A stretch of 14,053 bases of DNA. It comes from Xanthobacteraceae bacterium (GTDB lineage: Bacteria; Pseudomonadota; Alphaproteobacteria; Rhizobiales; Xanthobacteraceae). The stretch is from contig JAICQA010000032.1 in the NCBI GenBank assembly GCA_025929595.1, positions 1-14,053 of the forward strand, read 5' to 3'. Shown here in pieces: positions 7,223 to 12,693 of the stretch. Under the pieces are notes generated by a model. That model searched no databases, was not told the DNA's origin, and was given only the letters and a program-made list of their open reading frames with translations. Position 1 is the stretch's first letter. Every line of letters begins with the position of its first letter. The translations under genes and the position numbers were made by a program.

Positions 7223-8676
7223 TCCGCTTCCTTTTTCAGGCCGAGGGCCGCGCGCACCTCGGCGTGATCCGAGAACGGCAGAGTGCGGTCCCCGACGATC
7301 TGTCCCGTCTCGTGGCCCTTTCCCGCGACGAGCAATACGTCGCCGGAGGCAAGCTCCGCAATGGCCGTCTTGATCGCTTCGGCGCGGTTGCCGATCTCGA
7401 TGGCGCCGGGCGCCGCCGCGAGGATCGCGCGGCGAATCGCGGCCGGTTCCTCGCTGCGCGGATTGTCGTCGGTGATAAATACTCGGTCCGCGTGACGGAC
7501 GGCGACGCCGCCCATCAAGGGCCGCTTGCCCGCATCGCGGTCACCGCCCGCGCCGAACACCACCACGAGCCGCTTCGCATAGGGCCGGAGCGCGTCGAGC
7601 GCGTTCTTGAGCGCGTCGGGTGTATGCGCGTAATCGACAAAGACGGGCGCGCCGTTCTTGTCGCCGACGCGGTCGAGCCGTCCGCGTGCGCCCTGCAACG
7701 TTTCAAGCGCCGCCAGCGCATCCTTGGCCGCAGCCCCGGTCGCGATGGCGAGACCCGCCGCGACCAGCGCATTCGCGATCTGGAAATCGCCGACGAGGGG
7801 AAACTTCACGCGGTGATCCGTCTCACCGACGCGAACGGTGAGAATTTCGCCGAAGCCCTCGCGCTCGGTCGCGCGCAGCGTGAGGCTCGCGCCTTTCTGT
7901 CCCACGGAGATAAAACGCAGTCCGCGCTTGTCGGCGATCGTCTCGATGATCCCCGCTTCGCTGCTATCGGCATTGACGACCGCCGCCGCACCCGGCGCGA
8001 GCAAGGTGTCGAACAGGCGAAGCTTCGCCGCGCGATAAGCCTCTAACGTCTTGTGATAGTCGAGATGGTCGCGTGTGAGATTCGTGAACGCGCCGGCAGC
8101 TAAGCGAACGCCGTCGAGCCGCCGCTGATCGAGGCCGTGCGACGACGCTTCCATCGCAAGATGCGTGACGCTCTCGCCCGCGAGTTCGTCGAGCAGGCGA
8201 TGCAGCGCTACGGGATCCGGCGTCGTGAGACTGCCCTTGATCTCCCTGCCGGGTGCGGTGACGCCGATCGTGCCCACGCTCGCCGCCTTGCTGCCGAGCG
8301 AGGTCCAGATCTGGCGCGTGAAGGAGGCGACGGACGTTTTTCCGTTCGTGCCGGTGACGGCGACGACAAACTCCGGCTGCCGCGCGAACAGTTTCGCCGC
8401 ACCGCGCGCCAGCAAGGCGCGCGCGTCCGCCACCTTCACATATGGAACGCTCTCAGGCAGGCCGGCCGGCCGCGCGCCCTCGCCGATCACGGCGACCGCA
8501 CCGCTCTTGGCCGCGGCCGCCGCAAAGCGCGCGCCGTCGGCGCGGGCGCCCGCGAGCGCCACGAACACGTCGCCCGCCTTCACCGCGCGGCTGTCGGCCG
8601 TGATGCCGCTGGCGGCGACACCCGCCGGCGCTTCGGCGCCCGCAAGCTCGCGCAGATCGAAGTGATGTCCCGGCAT
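7219..8676 (-). CDS. murE: UDP-MurNAc-L-Ala-D-Glu--meso-diaminopimelate ligase MurE
   Basis: MurE adds the third stem-peptide residue. DNPRSE (404-409) contains the DNPR signature that marks enzymes using meso-diaminopimelate instead of L-lysine, as expected for a Gram-negative cell. 485 residues. Other seen motifs: ITADSRAVKAGDVFVAL (25-41), P-loop GTNGKTS (109-115), TTPDP (151-155), EASSHGLDQRR (176-186), K218 in YRAAKLRLF (carbamylated lysine), DYAHTPDAL (348-356) and AGKGHETGQ (451-459). The frame remains open for 22 codons upstream of the ATG at 8676, but that stretch is translation of palindromic element C and does not resemble MurE; GAAGGG at 8680-8685 supports the ATG. It overlaps murF by 4 nt and is 97 nt from ftsI. 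Confidence 0.96.
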   Translation of the reverse strand: MPGHHFDLRELAGAEAPAGVAASGITADSRAVKAGDVFVALAGARADGARFAAAAAKSGAVAVIGEGARPAGLPESVPYVKVADARALLARGAAKLFARQPEFVVAVTGTNGKTSVASFTRQIWTSLGSKAASVGTIGVTAPGREIKGSLTTPDPVALHRLLDELAGESVTHLAMEASSHGLDQRRLDGVRLAAGAFTNLTRDHLDYHKTLEAYRAAKLRLFDTLLAPGAAAVVNADSSEAGIIETIADKRGLRFISVGQKGASLTLRATEREGFGEILTVRVGETDHRVKFPLVGDFQIANALVAAGLAIATGAAAKDALAALETLQGARGRLDRVGDKNGAPVFVDYAHTPDALKNALDALRPYAKRLVVVFGAGGDRDAGKRPLMGGVAVRHADRVFITDDNPRSEEPAAIRRAILAAAPGAIEIGNRAEAIKTAIAELASGDVLLVAGKGHETGQIVGDRTLPFSDHAEVRAALGLKKEAE

Positions 8677-8679
8677 ATG

Positions 8680-8685
8680 CCCTTC
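8680..8685 (-). promoter_or_regulatory. Ribosome binding site of murE
   Basis: GAAGGG on the minus strand, 3 nt before ATG at 8676, decides between this ATG and the longer open frame that would start at 8742 inside the palindromic element. The spacing is short, so this is a moderate rather than strong site. It lies just outside the repeat (8688-8766). Confidence 0.55.
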
Positions 8686-8687
8686 AC

Positions 8688-8766
8688 CGTCATTCCGGGA
8701 CGGCCCGAAGGGCCGGGCCCGGAATCCAAACGGACTATCCACAAATGCCCGCGCCCCGGAATGACG
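8688..8766. repeat. Intergenic palindromic element C (ftsI-murE gap)
   Basis: The terminal arms CGTCATTCCGGG (8688-8699) and CCCGGAATGACG (8755-8766) are a perfect 12-bp inverted repeat. The left half also folds alone: TTCCGGG (8693-8699) with CCCGGAA (8718-8724), closed by CGGCCC-GAA-GGGCCG (8701-8715). The element starts 7 nt after the ftsI stop and ends 11 nt before the murE ATG, so it makes up almost the whole 97-nt gap. Its arms (CATTCCGGG type) differ from those of elements A and B (TCCCGGCCGAG/CGAGAGCCGGGA type), so it looks like a second family of short palindromic repeats. There is no U-run behind it on the operon strand. Confidence 0.82.
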
Positions 8767-8773
8767 ATTTCCG

Positions 8774-10477
8774 TTAGTTCGAAGCCTGCCGCACCGTTAG
8801 CAAACGTTCGGCGGTCGGCAAGTCCTGTCTCGGCTTGAGGCCCAATAACGGCGCAATGCGGGCGATGATCTTGCCCGCCGCGGGCACCGCATTATAGCCC
8901 GAGGTGGCGTAGCCGTGGGTTTCCGACGTCGCCTGCGGCTCGTCGATCATGACGAGCAGGAGATAGCGCGGCCGGTCGGACGGAAACACGCCCATGAAGG
9001 CGGTCAGCAGCTTGTCCTTGGCATAGCGGCCGTTCACCACCTTCTCCGACGTCCCGGTCTTCCCGCCGACATAGAAGCCCTCCACCTCGGCGCGTTTCGC
9101 CGTGCCCTTCTCCACATTGAGCCGCATCAGGTAGCGCATCTGCTGGCTCGTGTCGGGCTTGATCACCTGTTTGGCGAGCGCCGCCGCTTCGTCCGCGCTG
9201 CGTTTCAGGAACGTCGGCGGAATGAGCTTGCCGCCGTTCACGAGTGCCGCCGTCGCCATCACCGATTGCAGCGGCGCGACCGAGAGACCATGGCCGAACG
9301 CGATAGTCACGGTCGAAAGCTCGCCCCAGTTTTTCGGCAGCAGCGGCTCAGCACTCTCGGGAAGCTCGGTGCGCAGCCGGTCGAGCTGGCCCATTTTTTT
9401 CAGGAATGCCTTGTGCGCATCCACGCCCTGCGCGAGCGCCATGCGCGCGCTGCCGATGTTCGACGAATGGATGAAAACTTCCGGCACGGTGAGCACGCGC
9501 CGCTGCGGATGGAAGTCGTTGATCGTGAAGCTGCCGTAATGCAGCGGCGCCGTCGCGTCGAAGCGGGACGTGAGGGTCGCCTTGCCGGAGTCGAGCGCCA
9601 TCGCGACCGTGAGCGCCTTGAAGGTCGAGCCCATCTCGAACACGCCGGTCGTGAGTCGATTGAGCCGCGACTTGTCGATCGACTTGCCCGGCTTGTTCGG
9701 ATCGTAGTCGGGCAGCGACACCATCGAAACGATCTCGCCGGTGTCGACGTCGAGAACGAGTCCGGCGGCCGCGATCGCCTTGAAATGGTCCTTTGCCTTT
9801 TGCAGTTCGTCGCGAACGGCGTGTTGGGCGGAGAGATCGAGCGCAAGCTCGACGGGCTCGAGCATCCGCCCGCTCGCCAGCCCCGCCTGATGCAATTCGG
9901 CAAGTCCGCGGCCGTCGATCCATTTCTCCAGGCCCGCGATGCCGGCATTGTCGATGTTGACATGGCCCAGCACATGGCCCGCCTGCGCCCCGGCCGGATA
10001 GACGCGGCGGTTCTCGCGCAGGAAGCCGAGGCCCGGCAGGCCAAGCGCATGAATCTCATCCTGCTGCCGCGGCGTGATCTCGCGCTTGAGCCAGACAAAG
10101 GAGCGCTTCGAAGCGAGCCGCTCGCGTACTTCCGTCGCGTCGAGATCGGACAGGATCGCGGTCACGAGTTCGGTGGCCTCATCCGCATCGATCACGCGGC
10201 GCGGGTCACCGAACAGCGAAAACGTCTTGATATCGGTCGCGAGCAGCCGCCCCTCGCGGTCGAGAATGTCCGGGCGCGAGGCGGCGACGGAGTCGGCGGC
10301 GTGGCCGCGCCGCGGCGCTCCTTCGTAGCTCTCGACGCCAAGCTGCACGAGCCGCAGCGCGATCACCGCATAGACGCAGGCGAAGCCCAGAATCACGAGC
10401 CCGATGCGGCCGCGCATGACACGCGCGCCGCGCGGGCGGAGCGAGCGATTGAAGCCTTCCACCAGGAAAGTCATCAT
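8774..10477 (-). CDS. ftsI: Septal transpeptidase FtsI (penicillin-binding protein 3)
   Basis: FtsI cross-links stem peptides in septal peptidoglycan, working with FtsW and recruited through FtsL. 567 residues: short cytoplasmic tail, one membrane segment at about 24-46, a dimerisation/pedestal domain starting with SRPDILDREGRLLATD (67-82), then the class B transpeptidase domain. Active-site motifs are complete: S284-T-F-K287 with the acylated serine, S338-S-N340 and K473-T-G475. An open frame continues upstream into ftsL, but the membrane anchor and family start fit MMTFLVEGFNRSL. Two adjacent ATGs (10477 and 10474) are possible; the first overlaps the ftsL stop as ATGA. An A7 run codes for two lysines at residues 360-361 (9394-9400). 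Confidence 0.96.
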   Translation of the reverse strand: MMTFLVEGFNRSLRPRGARVMRGRIGLVILGFACVYAVIALRLVQLGVESYEGAPRRGHAADSVAASRPDILDREGRLLATDIKTFSLFGDPRRVIDADEATELVTAILSDLDATEVRERLASKRSFVWLKREITPRQQDEIHALGLPGLGFLRENRRVYPAGAQAGHVLGHVNIDNAGIAGLEKWIDGRGLAELHQAGLASGRMLEPVELALDLSAQHAVRDELQKAKDHFKAIAAAGLVLDVDTGEIVSMVSLPDYDPNKPGKSIDKSRLNRLTTGVFEMGSTFKALTVAMALDSGKATLTSRFDATAPLHYGSFTINDFHPQRRVLTVPEVFIHSSNIGSARMALAQGVDAHKAFLKKMGQLDRLRTELPESAEPLLPKNWGELSTVTIAFGHGLSVAPLQSVMATAALVNGGKLIPPTFLKRSADEAAALAKQVIKPDTSQQMRYLMRLNVEKGTAKRAEVEGFYVGGKTGTSEKVVNGRYAKDKLLTAFMGVFPSDRPRYLLLVMIDEPQATSETHGYATSGYNAVPAAGKIIARIAPLLGLKPRQDLPTAERLLTVRQASN

Positions 10478-10887
10478 GGTTCTCGCCCCGTAGCCGAAGG
10501 CTCGGCTGTGTTGAGCGAGCGCAGGAAATCGCCGAGCGCGTCGCGCGGACCGCCGCCGACAACGGTCTCGATGAATTCGCCGATCGGATCGCCGTCTCCT
10601 GGCATGAACGGCTTCTCCGGCAGGTTCGCAAGATCGCTCACGCGCGCCACGTCCATCGGCTTCATGCCGAGGTGGCGAACCGCCAGCTCCTGCACGCGCT
10701 GAGGCGCCGCGAGCCGCGTCCATTCCGCGCGCAGGAGCGCGATACGTTCCTGCTCGCCGCGGATTTCGGCACGCAGCTTCGCGATGCGCTGCACTTCGTA
10801 AGTCGTGTCGTACTTCACTTTGTACACGGCGACAGCAGAGCCGACGAGGATCAGGAGCGACAGGGCATGCAGGATGCGCAGGAACAT
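10474..10887 (-). CDS. ftsL: Cell division protein FtsL
   Basis: FtsL is a small bitopic scaffold that, with FtsB and FtsQ, brings FtsW and FtsI to the divisome and activates them. The 137-residue protein has a membrane segment at about 4-22, a charged heptad-like stretch (about 28-60) that should form the coiled coil, and the FtsL-type stretch LAAPQRVQELAVRHLGMKP (58-76). The remaining C-terminal 60 residues are acidic and proline/glycine-rich and show no domain I know. Identification rests on this architecture and on its place between rsmH and ftsI, since FtsL diverges fast. The ATG has a good GGAGG and shares one base with the rsmH stop (TGATG); its own stop overlaps ftsI. Confidence 0.88.
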   Translation of the reverse strand: MFLRILHALSLLILVGSAVAVYKVKYDTTYEVQRIAKLRAEIRGEQERIALLRAEWTRLAAPQRVQELAVRHLGMKPMDVARVSDLANLPEKPFMPGDGDPIGEFIETVVGGGPRDALGDFLRSLNTAEPSATGREP

Positions 10888-11921
10888 CAGCGCCTCCGTG
10901 ACCGGTCGAGCGACGGGATGCCGGCCATGAGGCCCGCGAGCGGATCGTCGGCCGGGATTGCCGCATCGGTGCGCACGGCAACGCGCAACCTGGCCGAACG
11001 GGCGCGCGGATTCTCGCGCACTTCCTCATCCGACGCGGCCATCGCCTTCTTTTGATTCAACTCGAAGGTCGGCGTTGCCTTTGCGACGTCCGGCTGGTGC
11101 CGCGACGGCGAAGCCGCCCGCGCCCGCGCGGTCAGGAAAGTCTTCACGATGCGGTCTTCGAGCGAGTGGAAGGAGATGACCGCAAGCCGCCCGCCCGGCT
11201 TCAGAATCCGCTCTGCCGCGTGGAGGCCGCGCGCCACCTCTTCAAGCTCTTCATTCACCAGGAGCCGCAGCGCCTGGAAGCTGCGGGTTGCCGGGTCGAT
11301 CTGGTCCGGCCGCGCATGCACGACACGTCGAATGATTTCAGCGAGTTGGCCGGTGCGGCTGATCGGAGATTCGAGCCGCGCCTGCACGATCGCGCGCGCC
11401 ACCGCCCGCGCCCGGCGCTCTTCACCGAGCGCCGACAGGACGCGGCTCAAGTCCGCTTCCGGCCACTCATTTACGATGTCGGCGGCACTCGGCCCCTCGC
11501 CGCCCATGCGCATGTCGAGCGGCCCGTCATGGCGGAATGAAAATCCACGCTCGCCCTGATCGAGTTGCATCGACGAGACGCCGAGATCGAGCAGCACGCC
11601 GTCGAGCGATTTAAAGCCGAGCCGCTGCGCCGCCGTGTCGAGATTGGAGAAGCGCTCCTGAAGGAGCACGAGTCGTCCGTTCATGGCGGCGACAAGATCG
11701 GCGCCGAGCGCGATCGCCGTCTGGTCGCGGTCGAGCGCGATCACGCGGCAGTTCGCCGCTTCAAGCAGCGCGCGCGTGTGACCGCCCGCGCCGAAGGTGC
11801 CGTCGAGGAAAACTTCGCCGTCGCTTGGCGAGAGCGTCGAGAGAACCTCCCGGAGCATCACCGGACGATGGCGAACCGGTCCGCCAGCAGCACCCGAAGG
11901 AGCGCTGCGGCCCGCCATCAT
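10887..11921 (-). CDS. rsmH: 16S rRNA (cytosine(1402)-N4)-methyltransferase RsmH
   Basis: RsmH (MraW) methylates N4 of C1402 in the ribosomal P site using S-adenosylmethionine. 344 residues. Seen: HRPVMLREVL (18-27), the SAM-binding GTFGAGGHT (41-49), LDLGVSS (111-117), GFSFR and DMRM (126-139), the helical insertion with ARAVARAIV (171-179) and FQALRLLVNEEL (215-226), SFHSLEDR (250-257) and the C-terminal NPRARSARLRV (304-314). The frame is open far upstream through mraZ, but similarity begins after MMAGRSAPSG. I use the ATG at 11921, which shares a base with the mraZ stop (TGATG); the next ATG (11918) or the preceding GTG (11924) are equally possible. The function is in ribosome maturation, yet the gene is nearly always second in dcw clusters. 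Confidence 0.96.
   Translation of the reverse strand: MMAGRSAPSGAAGGPVRHRPVMLREVLSTLSPSDGEVFLDGTFGAGGHTRALLEAANCRVIALDRDQTAIALGADLVAAMNGRLVLLQERFSNLDTAAQRLGFKSLDGVLLDLGVSSMQLDQGERGFSFRHDGPLDMRMGGEGPSAADIVNEWPEADLSRVLSALGEERRARAVARAIVQARLESPISRTGQLAEIIRRVVHARPDQIDPATRSFQALRLLVNEELEEVARGLHAAERILKPGGRLAVISFHSLEDRIVKTFLTARARAASPSRHQPDVAKATPTFELNQKKAMAASDEEVRENPRARSARLRVAVRTDAAIPADDPLAGLMAGIPSLDRSRRR
10893..10897 (-). promoter_or_regulatory. Ribosome binding site of ftsL
   Basis: GGAGG on the minus strand, 5 nt before the ftsL ATG at 10887 and inside the last codons of rsmH. It is the best Shine-Dalgarno match next to a stop-start overlap in this operon, suggesting that FtsL can be initiated independently of rsmH termination. 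Confidence 0.7.
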
Positions 11922-12391
11922 CACGAACCGGGAGGTTCCCCCGCGCCTTTGGAGCCAGGCTGCCGACGCAACACCTTCACCTTCTCGTTGGCCTCTTCGA
12001 GGAAGGAAAAGAAGCGCTCCGGCTCCCAAATCTGAAACTTGTGTCCGAGCCCGACGAAGGCCACGGACTCGTCGATATGCGCGAGCGTCTTCAGATGCTC
12101 CGTCAGGACGATGCGTCCCTCGGAATCCACTTTCAGGATTTCGCTCTGTCCGTAGAGCGCCGCCGCCAGTTCGTCCCGCTCCTCCGAATAGGGCGGGAAG
12201 CGTTCGATCAGCGCTTCGATCTCGTGGATCAGGGCATTCCCTCCGGCATCGAGCGCCGGGTGTCCCGGCGAAGGCTGGCAGTAGAGTCCCTCGAAGCCAT
12301 CGCGTGTGAGCACGGCGCGAAAACTCGCCGGAATCGACACGCGACCCTTGGCATCGAGACGCATCGTGTAGGTCGCAACAAAGCGGTCCAT
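11921..12391 (-). CDS. mraZ: Transcriptional regulator MraZ
   Basis: MraZ is a DNA-binding protein of the AbrB/MazE swapped-hairpin fold that forms rings and binds short repeats before its own operon, generally repressing it. 156 residues with two copies of the motif: DAKGRVSIPASFR (13-25) and DSEGRIVLTEHLK (89-101). The C-terminal 18 or so residues (RRQPGSKGAGEPPGS and before) are a polar tail. It is the first gene of the cluster, 302 nt after the DUF2339 gene; its ATG has only a weak GGCGGGA upstream. A row of TGGGA-like pentamers with 10-bp period lies 104-148 nt upstream (12495-12539) and is the expected target for autoregulation. Confidence 0.96.
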   Translation of the reverse strand: MDRFVATYTMRLDAKGRVSIPASFRAVLTRDGFEGLYCQPSPGHPALDAGGNALIHEIEALIERFPPYSEERDELAAALYGQSEILKVDSEGRIVLTEHLKTLAHIDESVAFVGLGHKFQIWEPERFFSFLEEANEKVKVLRRQPGSKGAGEPPGS

Positions 12392-12505
12392 GATCCCGCC
12401 GGACGCAGACGCACAACCTTTCCGAAGGCACGCGCGCGCGATCAGGCAGGAGCGGCGAGCCGCCCCGCCCGGCCGGGAAGCGATTACTCCGGAACGGGAT
12501 AATTT

Positions 12506-12534
12506 GGGATATCATGGGACCATATGGTCGTCAA
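12506..12534 (-). promoter_or_regulatory. Possible promoter of the mraZ operon
   Basis: On the minus strand TTGACG (12529-12534) is followed after a 17-nt spacer by TATCCC (12506-12511). The -35 is a good match to the alphaproteobacterial TTGAC core; the -10 is weak (TAT only). Transcription would start near 12499, leaving a leader of about 107 nt before mraZ. The leader (12392-12498) is GC-rich, has a small GCGG/CCGC hairpin and a CGCGCGCG run, and shows no riboswitch or small ORF that I can recognise. Confidence 0.35.
12518..12529. promoter_or_regulatory. Perfect 12-bp palindrome in the mraZ promoter region
   Basis: GACCATATGGTC is a perfect dyad in the spacer between the possible -35 and -10, overlapping the second and third MraZ-like pentamers. 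It could be a half of the MraZ array by chance, or an operator for a separate dimeric regulator. No regulator gene for it is visible in the window. Confidence 0.4.
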
Positions 12535-12608
12535 TGGAACAGGCCCGGAAATGGCCGGTTTCCCGCCCTTCCCGATCCCTTACCGTCGAACTGCGCCAAC
12601 GCCTATTA

Positions 12609-12644
12609 ACGCCTTGAGAACCTTAAGAAATGGTTCTCGGGCGC
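12609..12644 (-). terminator. Hairpin after the DUF2339 gene, possible terminator
   Basis: GAGAACC (12616-12622) and GGTTCTC (12632-12638) form a perfect 7-bp stem with a 9-nt loop; CGCC (12610-12613) and GGCG (12640-12643) extend it by four pairs across a small 2x1 internal loop. It lies 50-85 nt past the DUF2339 stop and before the mraZ regulatory region, where a terminator would be expected. On the transcribed strand it is followed by GTTAATAG and not by a proper U-run, so intrinsic termination is only possible, not shown. Confidence 0.4.
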
Positions 12645-12667
12645 TGTTTCAGGGCGCGGTTTCGGGC

Positions 12668-12686
12668 TGTGGATGAAGGTGGATAA
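12668..12686 (-). promoter_or_regulatory. Pair of DnaA-box-like 9-mers
   Basis: On the minus strand TTATCCACC (12678-12686) and TCATCCACA (12668-12676) each differ at one position from the DnaA box TTATCCACA. They are in the same orientation and exactly 10 bp apart, just past the DUF2339 stop and about 130-190 bp upstream of the possible mraZ transcription start. Whether DnaA binds is unknown; no origin-like AT-rich region or dnaA/dnaN gene is nearby, so a replication origin is not suggested. Confidence 0.35.
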
Positions 12687-12693
12687 GTGCCCG

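Larger units (their letters stand above)
12495..12539 (+). promoter_or_regulatory. Putative MraZ operator: pentamer array with 10-bp period
   Basis: On the plus strand, pentamers begin exactly every 10 bases: CGGGA (12495), TGGGA (12505), TGGGA (12515), TGGTC (12525) and TGGAA (12535), each followed by a 5-nt spacer. MraZ of E. coli is known to bind TGGGN repeats separated by 5 nt before mraZ, so both motif and spacing agree. Two boxes are exact and three degenerate. They read on the strand opposite to the gene. The array covers the possible -10 and -35 hexamers, so binding would be expected to block initiation. The assignment is inference from motif and position. Confidence 0.68.

Noticed and set aside
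8677..8742. N-terminal extension of murE from 8742
   Set aside because: The 22 extra codons translate palindromic element C and have no resemblance to MurE; the ATG at 8676 has its own ribosome binding site.
8735..8743. CTATCCACA as a DnaA box between ftsI and murE
   Set aside because: A single one-mismatch 9-mer inside a repeated palindrome; no second site and no promoter nearby.
8915..10702. 595-codon plus-strand open frame opposite ftsI and ftsL
   Set aside because: Same shadow effect; low-complexity RRH/E-rich translation, no motif, and ftsI on the other strand has all three transpeptidase motifs.
12430..12440. Alternating CG run in the mraZ leader as a Z-DNA signal
   Set aside because: Only a few CG repeats in a GC-rich genome; not distinguishable from background composition.
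12606..12626. Two TTAA words as a CtrA binding site
   Set aside because: The spacing between them is 13 nt, not the 7 nt of the TTAA-N7-TTAA consensus, and both words belong to the edges of the hairpin.
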